64,000 bases of DNA from Bdellovibrionales bacterium. Its GTDB lineage: Bacteria; Bdellovibrionota; Bdellovibrionia; Bdellovibrionales; UBA1609. The notes below the pieces were generated by a model. The model was not told the origin of the DNA. It ran no database searches and saw only the letters and a program-made list of their open reading frames with translations. Of the stretch, positions 1 to 7,480 are shown one piece after another. Position 1 is the first letter of the stretch; each line of letters starts with the position of its first letter. The DNA is taken from assembly GCA_027459485.1 (NCBI GenBank), contig DAIDIG010000010.1, positions 1 through 64,000 on the forward strand. Reading direction: 5' to 3'. A program made the position numbers and the translations under genes.

Positions 1-189
1 ACATAGCCGGAGTGCGCGCCGTATTTAACCGGTATTCGTATCTCAGCCGACAAAATTGAAATCACCTGTACAATAGTTTGTCATTTAAACCTATCGTCCG
101 TCTCATATTGAAACATTTCATTGAAATCCCTGTAAGAGCGGCGGGTTAAAGTTCATACTATATGAGTGCGCATCTTTTCGGGGGAGAAA

Positions 190-1737
190 ATGAAAATCAT
201 TGGCGCTCTAATGTTTTTGGTTTTTATTCCTAACGCCTACGCTGGGGGGTATTGCCCAGACGGCTACGTGCTCAGTTCAAATCAAATGCCAAACACGTGC
301 ATTCCTGCCAGTAATGTTCCGACTGTGACTCTCCCGACAGTGACAGTCACCGCTACTCGATTGCCAAGCTTTTCGCCACAATTGCAATCGTTCTCAATCG
401 GCATGCCTTCGCCCAGTATGCCCGAAATAAATTTTCCCAGTGGTAATCCTACAGCTCCTGAGCCAGCGGCGTCACAACCACCTCAATCGACCAGTTCCCC
501 TTACACAAACAATGGCGGCTCCCAGCAACAACCCCAACAACAGTCGACCGGCGAATCGTGTCAGCAAGCACAGGACGTCGCTTACAAATGTTGTACCGAC
601 CCAAGCTCATGCTTACTCAATGCGGGTGGCCCGAGCGATGCATCCGGCGTAACGACAAGTCTGATTCAAATGGTATTGGGGGCGACAACGAGTTTACCCG
701 GCGACATTTCGGCAATGTGTGGACGAATGAAGGATGTTTCGTATGCGTCGACGGCACTCAGCGCTTACCTCATCAGACAGTGCCACGCCGCCGTCGCGCA
801 TTGTGACGATCTTTGTAATGGCAATCGCAATGATATGGCGGTTTGTGATAAATATTCCGGCTCGGAATCGGCCCTCGCCGGACAAGCTCTTGCCGCGCAG
901 TTTAGCAATGTGATGGCCACGAAGTGCCAGAACGCCACTCAAGTGCAAAACTCGTTTGATAACCCGGATTGTTCAACGGCAGCGGCAGCCTCAACGCCAT
1001 TTTGCCAATATAAATGCAATCGCCCGGGCGCGCAGGCTGACCCGACATGCGCGGGGATTATCGCGGCCATGCAGAACAATAGTATGAACAGTGGCCTTGG
1101 CATTAACAATAACAGTGGTGCTGCGACGAGCGGCTTCCCCGGTTTACCGCCGACTCCGGCCGAGCCGCCACAACAAGCGCCGTGTGTCGCGGGTTCAGCC
1201 GCACCGTGCGGTGGCTCACCTCAGCAGGCGGCTCTCGCTCAACCGATGAACCCGAACATGATGCCGCAAGGGCCGACCTTACCTATGGACGGCGGCATGG
1301 GCGGCCCTGACAACGGCGCACAAGGCGCGACTCCACAACAGGGGTGGAACGCCGACATTCTTCGCGGAATTGCTTCGGGTAACGGTTATTCGTCCGCCCC
1401 CATGATGACGGGCGGTGGCGGCGGCGGATATTCATCGTCGTATAATTCTCAAGGGCAACATCTAAATCCGTTCGGGCAGCCGTTTAACCTGCGCGATTTT
1501 CTACCCGGCGGCAAACTCGCCAACAATAAACCGCGGCTGAATGTTTTTAGAGGGCTCGCCTCGCAATACGCCGATATCAACCCGCGCAGCCGTGACATTT
1601 TTCAAGAAATTTCGGATCGCTATTATGCCGTCTGCTTGCGCCACATGCTGTACAATTGCGACAGTCTCATCAAATATCACAATCAGAAACGTCACTTCAC
1701 GGGTCTCGGTGCTGCCGCAAAATTGGGGCAAAACTAG
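190..1737 (+). CDS. Exported Cys-patterned, Gln/Pro/Gly-rich protein with C-terminal DIF motif
   Basis: I do not recognise the family. The ATG at 190 follows a strong GGGGGAG ribosome site and gives a clean signal peptide of about 18 residues ending NAYA; an in-frame GTG at 166 is less likely. The 515-residue product has a Pro/Gln/Ser-rich stretch (about 70-125), a Cys-rich segment (about 125-285) with many paired cysteines including the pattern CTDPSSC followed by GGP, a second Gln/Pro/Gly-rich stretch, a Gly run, and a basic tail with the motif RDIFQEISDRYY. The cysteines suggest disulfides in the periplasm or outside the cell. It lies 12 bases before a gene with a similar Gly-run and DIF-type tail, so the two are probably co-expressed and act together. 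Function unknown. Confidence 0.8.
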   Translation: MKIIGALMFLVFIPNAYAGGYCPDGYVLSSNQMPNTCIPASNVPTVTLPTVTVTATRLPSFSPQLQSFSIGMPSPSMPEINFPSGNPTAPEPAASQPPQSTSSPYTNNGGSQQQPQQQSTGESCQQAQDVAYKCCTDPSSCLLNAGGPSDASGVTTSLIQMVLGATTSLPGDISAMCGRMKDVSYASTALSAYLIRQCHAAVAHCDDLCNGNRNDMAVCDKYSGSESALAGQALAAQFSNVMATKCQNATQVQNSFDNPDCSTAAAASTPFCQYKCNRPGAQADPTCAGIIAAMQNNSMNSGLGINNNSGAATSGFPGLPPTPAEPPQQAPCVAGSAAPCGGSPQQAALAQPMNPNMMPQGPTLPMDGGMGGPDNGAQGATPQQGWNADILRGIASGNGYSSAPMMTGGGGGGYSSSYNSQGQHLNPFGQPFNLRDFLPGGKLANNKPRLNVFRGLASQYADINPRSRDIFQEISDRYYAVCLRHMLYNCDSLIKYHNQKRHFTGLGAAAKLGQN

Positions 1738-1749
1738 GGAGTTTGAAGG

Positions 1750-2721
1750 ATGCGCCATTCAATAAATTCGATACGAATCATGGTGATCATTTTTATGTTC
1801 GCTTGTGGTTCGTATGGTTGGGCCGGCGGCCCCGCGGCGGCTACGCCTGCACCAGCTGCGACTGCGACCACAAGCACTGGAATCGGATCGGCGGTTGAAG
1901 GCGGGATGGCGATGGGTGCCGTAAGCGCAATGACTTCCGGGAACATATCCGGCGCTGCCACAATGGTCGGCGGCGTCGCGCTAACAAGCGCTGTCGAATC
2001 ACAATCCGCGTACAATCCCCTCGCGCACACTTGTCACAGCGGATACGGATGGGCTTGTCCGCTCGCCGCTATGGCTCTCACTGCGGAAATCTCAAGCCTG
2101 ATTAACGCCGCCAAATCAAAAGGGACCGCAAGCGATGTCAGCGGCGGCTCAAATTGCAGCGACCCCAGTAGTCCGTTCTGCTCCTCAGGTGGACCGCAAA
2201 GCAACACTCTCAACCCGACTAACAATATGGGCACAAGTGGCAATCTTACGCCCGATGGTGGCCCGTCTCTACCGGCGGCGCAAAGCGCCCTCAATGCCCT
2301 TAATAACCAGGGGTACTCGTTCAACCCAAATACTGGAATGGTTACAACTCCGAATGGGACGTATCCAAGCGGGGCCTTTGCAAACGGCCAAACGATGGCT
2401 AACGCAGGAATTATCCCGCAATCTGAAGTACCGACAGTGGATAAGACCCTGAAGGGTCTTTTAGATAAGTACACCGTTTCAGCCATGGCCATCAAAGGCG
2501 GTGGCGGCGGTGGTGGCGGCAACAATACGCAGGTGCAATTCTATAACCCGAATGCCGGGCTCTTTGGCAAACGTCGCGTGACCGCTTCAGCTCAAACGGC
2601 CGGGCTTACCCGCCAGCTGGCAAATGGCGAAGTCATCGGGTCAGCGACAGACGACATTTTTGCAATGATTCACCGTCAATACATGAAGCAAACAAAATTA
2701 GGCGAATTTATTCAGAAATAA
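1750..2721 (+). CDS. Exported Ala/Gly-rich protein, partner of the preceding gene
   Basis: No family recognised. The 323-residue product starts at ATG 1750, with GAAGGA just upstream, and has an N-terminal hydrophobic signal segment (about 8-25) followed by an Ala/Gly/Thr-rich stretch that could be membrane-interacting. Two cysteine pairs occur (HTCHSGYGWAC and NCSDPSSPFC followed by GGP). Near residue 250 there is a run of eight glycines, then about 50 residues, then ATDDIFAMIHRQYMKQ at the end. The order Gly run, basic spacer, DIF motif is the same as in the upstream protein, which suggests paralogy or a shared binding role for the tails. Convergent with the murU-like gene, whose stop is 23 bases away. 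Confidence 0.75.
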   Translation: MRHSINSIRIMVIIFMFACGSYGWAGGPAAATPAPAATATTSTGIGSAVEGGMAMGAVSAMTSGNISGAATMVGGVALTSAVESQSAYNPLAHTCHSGYGWACPLAAMALTAEISSLINAAKSKGTASDVSGGSNCSDPSSPFCSSGGPQSNTLNPTNNMGTSGNLTPDGGPSLPAAQSALNALNNQGYSFNPNTGMVTTPNGTYPSGAFANGQTMANAGIIPQSEVPTVDKTLKGLLDKYTVSAMAIKGGGGGGGGNNTQVQFYNPNAGLFGKRRVTASAQTAGLTRQLANGEVIGSATDDIFAMIHRQYMKQTKLGEFIQK

Positions 2722-2744
2722 AACCTGAAACGACTGTGCACGTG

Positions 2745-3758
2745 TTAAAGCACGACTTGTCGCCTGAGCGCCACGAGTTCGTTGATATGAACGTTCGGGC
2801 CGACGACTGAAGATTCAACAACTCCCTGTAGAAAACGCGCGTCTTGACCAATCACCGCGAAATTTTGCACATCGGCGCCGGGGCCGATCTCGCTGTTCTC
2901 GCCCATAAAGACATAAGCCGATGGGTTGCCGCTAAAGTGTGCTCCTGTGGCGAGCCATTGCCGATTGTTCACGTGGTTCATTTTGTGGCCAAACCGCTCT
3001 TGCACGGCGAGAAGCTGCTTTGCGTATTTGGCTTTTTCAAGCTCAATCAAAGCCCGCTCGGTCGACGCGACAAACGATTTCATATCGGTCGTGTCGAGCC
3101 ACAGGATGTCGGGGTCTTGATAAGCCATGACCCGTTCGCCGGCTCGAATCGCCGGGATCAAACACTCGTGAAAAATATGAAACGCGCCAGTTTTCGGCAT
3201 GAAATTAAAAATGCGCGGCGAAAATACGAATACGCCCGCGAAGTGCTGGGCGTTTTCGCCATCTTTTTCGCCGAGACGAGTGATCGTGCCGTCGGGTTTC
3301 GCCCACACTCCGCCCATTGTTCGGCCGGCTTCTGGATGCACGGTGGTCAATAGCGTCGCGAGAGCGTTAGCCTTACGGTGAAACTCAACAAGTGGGCCAT
3401 AGCCCGCGCTGTGCGCGAACACGTTGACTTCATCGCCGTTCGCAACAATGAATTCGTCGCCGGCAAGGTGCGCTTCTGCCGCGCGAATGCCGCCGCCACT
3501 GCCTAGAATTTCAGGCTCGTGCGAAAACTGCAAACCATATTTTGCCTGCGCGCCGGCGAGTTCGCGCGCCGCCGTTTCAACAGTTTTCGGCAAATGATGC
3601 GTGTTGATCGCGATCGTTTTCGGCTTCAGTTTTTCGATTTCAAATAGTGAATACCCCAATAGCGGGATGTTCAAAAATGGGATGGCGGGTTTCGCCACCT
3701 TTTCCGTCACCGGCAAGAATCGCGTCCCCAAACCGGCGCACAAAAGCATGGCATTCAT
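2745..3758 (-). CDS. murU: MurU-like sugar-1-phosphate nucleotidyltransferase
   Basis: A nucleotidyltransferase of the GT-A/NTP_transferase fold. The N-terminus carries the signature GLGTRFLPVTEKVAKPA, which binds the nucleotide triphosphate, and the catalytic domain covers about residues 1-235. Residues 236-337 look like hexapeptide-type left-handed beta-helix turns (for example SEIGPGADVQNFAVIGQDA), which the short Pseudomonas MurU lacks. The start overlaps the stop of the AmgK-like kinase by four bases (ATGA), so translation is coupled. AmgK plus MurU convert N-acetylmuramate to UDP-MurNAc in cell-wall salvage; the pairing is the main reason for this name. A mannose-1-phosphate guanylyltransferase-like role remains possible because of the extra C-terminal domain. 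Confidence 0.7.
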   Translation of the reverse strand: MNAMLLCAGLGTRFLPVTEKVAKPAIPFLNIPLLGYSLFEIEKLKPKTIAINTHHLPKTVETAARELAGAQAKYGLQFSHEPEILGSGGGIRAAEAHLAGDEFIVANGDEVNVFAHSAGYGPLVEFHRKANALATLLTTVHPEAGRTMGGVWAKPDGTITRLGEKDGENAQHFAGVFVFSPRIFNFMPKTGAFHIFHECLIPAIRAGERVMAYQDPDILWLDTTDMKSFVASTERALIELEKAKYAKQLLAVQERFGHKMNHVNNRQWLATGAHFSGNPSAYVFMGENSEIGPGADVQNFAVIGQDARFLQGVVESSVVGPNVHINELVALRRQVVL

Positions 3759-4813
3759 CGCGCACCTTGCGTGGGGTTTGAATAGTTATACTGCAAAAGC
3801 CCGTTGTCGCGAATGATTTGCGAAAACACGGCGTACTCGGGGTAATGGCCGAGCGTCTCGCTCACCTTTTTGACTGTCGGCTCGAGATATTTCAGATAGC
3901 GCCGATCTTCGCGCATATTAAAAAAGCTCGCGAAGCTGCCACAGGCCTTGAAGCAACGCTGAATCATTTGCAGGCGGAATACCTTATCAAAATTCGCGCG
4001 GTTTATCGGCTGATCGCGATATTCGTTTGCCTGCTCGATGTAATAATCGAGAATTTGCCCGCGAGCCGCGTCGTTCAGATCGACGTAGGAGTCATGCACC
4101 AAAGAAACCAAATCGTATTGAATCGGCCCCATTCTCGCGTCTTGAAAATCGATCACCCGCACTTTACCGAATTTCACCATTAAATTGCGCGAATGGTAAT
4201 CGCGGTGGCAAATTAATTTCTCTTCGTGGTCGAGCTTTTCGCAAATATCCAGAAACACACGGTCCAGCTCGGCGCGCAAGGGTGAACTCAATTTCACTCC
4301 GCAAAACTTTTCGATCAAGTGCTCGCGACCGTAGTTCATCTCCCACAACAGCTTTTCGGTATCAAATGCGATGTTAAATGCCACGCAGGGGTTTTGGCCG
4401 CCGTGATCGCGAGACGCTAAGTAGTGTATTTTGATGAGCTCGTCGATCGCTTGTTTGTAAAATGGTTGGGCGACGGACTGATTTTGATTCTCCCAAAACT
4501 TGCGCTCAAGTGTCAGGTCACCCAAGTCTTCGAGCAAAACGAGCCCCAGCCCGGCCGATTTGGCGATCACTTTCGGCACTTGAACGCCATGGCTTTCGAA
4601 ATGAGAAAGCACATTCAGAAACGGGTACCGGCCGTCGTCTTTAAACGGCTCCCAGACCATCAGAACGTAGGATTGATCGCCTACCACGATGCGGTAGTAC
4701 CGCCGCGAGCTCGCATCGCCCGCCAGCTGTAAAACAGAAATATCGGACGAACCGAGCGCGGTCGTTAAAAAGGCTGTCGATTTGGCGTCAAGGGATGCAC
4801 CGTTGGCCATCAC
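3755..4813 (-). CDS. amgK: AmgK-like anomeric sugar kinase (aminoglycoside phosphotransferase fold)
   Basis: A 352-residue cytoplasmic kinase. It shows the aminoglycoside phosphotransferase/choline kinase fold: a glycine-containing loop DASSRRYYRI near residue 33, a hinge LLEDLGDLTLE near 110, the catalytic loop CHRDYHSRNLMV near 205 and the metal-binding DFQDARMGP near 225. In Pseudomonas, AmgK phosphorylates the anomeric carbon of MurNAc and GlcNAc and feeds MurU. The gene overlaps the MurU-like gene by four bases. GTG 4813 is directly followed by ATG 4810; either may be the start. The upstream hypothetical gene ends 20 bases away, so the three probably form one operon. Confidence 0.8.
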   Translation of the reverse strand: MMANGASLDAKSTAFLTTALGSSDISVLQLAGDASSRRYYRIVVGDQSYVLMVWEPFKDDGRYPFLNVLSHFESHGVQVPKVIAKSAGLGLVLLEDLGDLTLERKFWENQNQSVAQPFYKQAIDELIKIHYLASRDHGGQNPCVAFNIAFDTEKLLWEMNYGREHLIEKFCGVKLSSPLRAELDRVFLDICEKLDHEEKLICHRDYHSRNLMVKFGKVRVIDFQDARMGPIQYDLVSLVHDSYVDLNDAARGQILDYYIEQANEYRDQPINRANFDKVFRLQMIQRCFKACGSFASFFNMREDRRYLKYLEPTVKKVSETLGHYPEYAVFSQIIRDNGLLQYNYSNPTQGAR

Positions 4814-4833
4814 CCCATGCTGACAGAATTCGC

Positions 4834-5424
4834 TTAATTTGTGAACCTAAGTTTGCTCGTCGTCGCGACCACAAAATGGACGCCGTCGTCGGGCACGTCT
4901 TCGGCCAACTCTTGGGCAAACCGCGACAGACGATCTTGTTCGTCAGTCGTGAGTTTAGAAATTTCAGGGATAAAAACCGTGACAGCGCCTAACTTTTTCA
5001 TCGCTTCAGAATCGGCCCAAACCTCCCGACTTATGTCGTGGTAGTTCACGAGGGCATAACGCCCGGACGCGTGGTGCAGATCGACGGCTCGCCGCCAATT
5101 GGCCTCCGTGTCGCCCGAGATGAACGCGAGCCGCTCTGACGGTTCGGGCGCCTGGCGTTCGTTCCAACTCAACGGAAAGCGCTGCGGTCGGTATTCATCG
5201 AGCCGTAGGACCTTGTCTGAGCGATCGATTTCTTTAAGTTCTATAAGTTTTTCGATATGAGCGACTTCATCGCCGAGGCGTTCGCGTTTTCTTCGGCCCG
5301 ACTCGACGTCCGCCATCATTTCGCGAATCAGTTGCTTGATTTGTCTGACCTTCTCAGAGGTCAGGCGGCCCCGGCGATCTTCTAATCGCGCAAATAACAT
5401 TTTAGAAAGACGTTCGACTTCCAT
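4834..5424 (-). CDS. Hypothetical protein with a C-terminal half resembling a degenerate AAA+ core
   Basis: Not a family I can name. An upstream ATG at 5451 exists, but ATG 5424 has GGAGGG four bases before it and is preferred; the product is then 196 residues. The N-terminal half is charged and helical (about 1-75), probably a coiled coil. The C-terminal half has TVFIPEISKLTTDEQDRL and then VVATTSKLR. These look like the Walker B helix and the sensor-1 strand (AATN) of sigma-54 activators, but no Walker A loop or GAFTGA loop is present. This likeness is my inference and is weak. It is the first gene of the amgK-murU operon and lies downstream of a candidate sigma-54 promoter. Confidence 0.6.
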   Translation of the reverse strand: MEVERLSKMLFARLEDRRGRLTSEKVRQIKQLIREMMADVESGRRKRERLGDEVAHIEKLIELKEIDRSDKVLRLDEYRPQRFPLSWNERQAPEPSERLAFISGDTEANWRRAVDLHHASGRYALVNYHDISREVWADSEAMKKLGAVTVFIPEISKLTTDEQDRLSRFAQELAEDVPDDGVHFVVATTSKLRFTN

Positions 5425-5529
5425 CAGCCCTCCGCGTGCTGTTGCCGCCATCGCTGTTTCATGCCCCGAGACACACTCACCCCATCAGATGACACGAGTC
5501 ACGGCGCTTTCGTTTATAAAATATCGTAA

Positions 5530-5545
5530 TACAAAAGCCGTGCCG
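5530..5545 (-). promoter_or_regulatory. Candidate sigma-54 (-24/-12) promoter for the amgK-murU operon
   Basis: On the minus strand the sequence reads TCGGCACG-GCTT-TTGTA (the first T lies at 5546). Against the known consensus YTGGCACG-N4-TTGCW it differs at two positions: T to C in the -24 box and C to T in the -12 GC. The -24 GG is intact and the spacing is right. Transcription would start about 12 bases downstream, leaving a leader of roughly 95 bases to ATG 5424. A sigma-54 activator gene lies immediately upstream on the same strand. Confidence 0.45.
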
Positions 5546-5701
5546 ATTTTGCACGATTCGGCTGTCAATAGTTTCGACATTATTCTACAAATTCACGAAG
5601 GCCGATGTGCTCGATTTGCGAGGTGAATTTCGCGTCAGCTGAGCCACCGGTAAAATGGGCCGACGAAGGCGAGAAACTCCTTCATTGTTGAAACGCTCTA
5701 C

Positions 5702-5727
5702 AAATTGTAAACACGCCTGTAAATTGT
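5702..5727. repeat. Direct repeat AAATTGT, possible activator binding site
   Basis: AAATTGT occurs at 5702-5708 and again at 5721-5727, start to start 19 bases, close to two helical turns. The flanks are partly shared (ACAAATTGT and GTAAATTGT). It lies about 160-180 bases upstream of the candidate sigma-54 promoter, a usual distance for an enhancer site of a sigma-54 activator. A housekeeping promoter on the plus strand (TTGTAA, 17 bases, GTTATA) overlaps the same bases and is an alternative reading. Confidence 0.25.
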
Positions 5728-5788
5728 GTTATACCAACACTTCAACTTTGGGAGGCTGAAACGTGTACGCCGCTGCTAGCTGCTCGCT

Positions 5789-7339
5789 CTACTTTGCCAT
5801 TTTACGCTTATCGAGGCCGTATTTTTCAACTTTCATGATAAGGCCGGCGCGGCTGATGCCGAGTTCTTTGGCAAGTTTGGATTTGTTCCAACCCGTACGG
5901 CGTAAACCGTCACGGATGAGCTCGCGCTCGACGTCTTCTAGCGCGTCTTTGAGTTTGCCGTGAAGTCTTGTACCTTGAACTTTCGCCTTATCTGACGTTT
6001 CAAGAATTTTAGACGAAAGCATCTCGGCCGTGATTTTTGACTCGGCCCCGGCCAGAACAATGACTCGCTCAAGCTCGTTTTGCAACTCGCGAACGTTACC
6101 GGGCCACGCGTAATCGTAGAGCTTCTCAAGCGCCCGTTTGGTGAGAATTTTTTTGCCGTGTGCTTCTTCGGAGCGGCTCAAGAAGAAATCGACAAGAAGC
6201 GGGATATCTTCTTTGCGCTCTCTCAGCGGCGGCACTGTAATGTTGATCACATTCAATCGATAGTACAAATCTTCACGAAAGAGATTTTGCTCGACCATTT
6301 CTTTAAGGTTGCGGTTTGTTGCGGCGATGACGCGAACGTTGACGCGTTTCGGGTCGACCGAGCCGACAGGCATGAACGTGCCTTCTTGCAAAACCCGTAG
6401 AAGTTTAACTTGCATCGTCGGTGATGTGTCGCCGATTTCATCCAAGAAAAATGTGCCTTTGTCGGCCATTTCAAAGAGACCGCGCTTATCGCGAATTGCG
6501 CCCGTGAATGAACCCTTCACGTGACCAAACAATTCCGACTCGAGAAGATTGTCGTTAAAAGCCGAACAGTTTTGAATCACGAAAGCCTTGTCTTTTCTCG
6601 TCGAATTGTAGTGAATTGCGCGCGCGATGAGCTCTTTACCCGTGCCGTTTTCGCCTTGAATAAGAACAGTTGACTCGGCCTGTTTGATTTTGTCGAGCAA
6701 GTTATAAAGAGTCTGCATCGGCTTAGACTTGCCGATCATATTGTCGTATTTATAGCGGCTGCCGAGTTCCTTATTAAGCTCGCGGATCCGATTTTCGCGC
6801 GACGTAATCTCAAGGTGCAGAGTCACGATCTCTTGCGCGACAAGCTCTACGAGTTCGATGAAATGTTCGCGATCTTGATCTTCGACGTGTTTAATTTTGC
6901 TGATCGCGCTTTGGATGACTTCATTCGTCGCACCAAAGGCTGCAAGACGTTCGCGCATTTCGGCAATCCGATTGGTAATCTCGGCATCTTTGAAAAAGCC
7001 CATCGCGACGACCATGCCCATGCACTCGTTTTCGATATAGATCGGCATGATGACGACATCAAACCCGGCGGTGTCCCACTTCTTCACGACAAATCGATTG
7101 TTGGTTTGTTTCAAACCTTCGACTGACTTGTGAGTGAGTTCGGCGAGACTTTCAATCGCCGCCTCTTTCGATAGAAGCATCTTTACCGCGGGATTCGCAT
7201 AGTTTGCAGCTTTCAGGTCGGGGCCGCGCGCGACACCGCGTTCATCGGTGAATACGATGTCGATATTCCACCATGAAGATAAAATCTGTTTCAGCTTTTT
7301 GATGACGTGTATGTGTTCGAATTCATCCCAATTAATCAT
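5789..7339 (-). CDS. Sigma-54-dependent transcriptional activator with PocR/GAF-like sensor domain
   Basis: A 516-residue enhancer-binding protein. Residues 1-165 form a PocR/GAF-like sensory domain with several aromatic residues and no phosphorylatable receiver domain, so a small ligand or protein partner is the likely signal. A short coiled coil follows (about 170-195). The AAA+ domain (about 200-435) has Walker A GENGTGKE, Walker B FFLDEIGD, an arginine-finger region LFREDLYYRLNV, and the sigma-54 contact loop as GSFTGA instead of the usual GAFTGA. The Fis-type helix-turn-helix is at the end (NKSKLAKELGISRAGL). A FliA-like promoter precedes the gene, and a candidate sigma-54 promoter lies just after it, before the amgK-murU operon, which is its most obvious target. 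Confidence 0.93.
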   Translation of the reverse strand: MINWDEFEHIHVIKKLKQILSSWWNIDIVFTDERGVARGPDLKAANYANPAVKMLLSKEAAIESLAELTHKSVEGLKQTNNRFVVKKWDTAGFDVVIMPIYIENECMGMVVAMGFFKDAEITNRIAEMRERLAAFGATNEVIQSAISKIKHVEDQDREHFIELVELVAQEIVTLHLEITSRENRIRELNKELGSRYKYDNMIGKSKPMQTLYNLLDKIKQAESTVLIQGENGTGKELIARAIHYNSTRKDKAFVIQNCSAFNDNLLESELFGHVKGSFTGAIRDKRGLFEMADKGTFFLDEIGDTSPTMQVKLLRVLQEGTFMPVGSVDPKRVNVRVIAATNRNLKEMVEQNLFREDLYYRLNVINITVPPLRERKEDIPLLVDFFLSRSEEAHGKKILTKRALEKLYDYAWPGNVRELQNELERVIVLAGAESKITAEMLSSKILETSDKAKVQGTRLHGKLKDALEDVERELIRDGLRRTGWNKSKLAKELGISRAGLIMKVEKYGLDKRKMAK

Positions 7340-7407
7340 TCTTCCACCCCTTCGGAAGTCTCAGCCGGTGTGTAAACATTGGTCAGCTTCACGGCCTCAC
7401 GCTCAAC

Positions 7408-7434
7408 TTATCGTCAAATTTTTTTACAACTTTA
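7408..7434 (-). promoter_or_regulatory. FliA (sigma-28)-like promoter upstream of the sigma-54 activator
   Basis: On the minus strand the sequence reads TAAAGTTG, 11 bases, GACGATAA. The known enterobacterial FliA consensus is TAAAGTTT-N11-GCCGATAA, so 14 of 16 positions agree and the spacing is exact. The -10 box is about 68 bases from ATG 7339, giving a leader of roughly 60 bases. The neighbouring stretch also contains TTGACC and TTGACG, but no good sigma-70 -10 box sits at the right distance from them. Confidence 0.5.
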
Positions 7435-7480
7435 GGGTCAAATTCGTTTGAGGTACCGACTTTGCAGGATAGGTTTTCTT

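Larger units (their letters stand above)
5425..5788. other. 364-base intergenic region with candidate promoters and repeats
   Basis: No gene is supported here; the short open frames on either strand lack ribosome sites or overlap real genes. It holds a near-consensus sigma-54 promoter on the minus strand (5530-5545) and a direct repeat AAATTGT at 5702 and 5721 that could be an upstream activator site. A TTGGGAGG stretch at about 5748-5755 on the plus strand looks like a ribosome site before a GTG at 5763, but the frame that follows is antisense to the end of the regulator gene and shows no protein-like features. Confidence 0.6.

Noticed and set aside
1-165. FliA-like promoter GCCGACAA near 46
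   Set aside because: The -10 box is off by one base and the -35 box (TAAC) does not match at the right distance.
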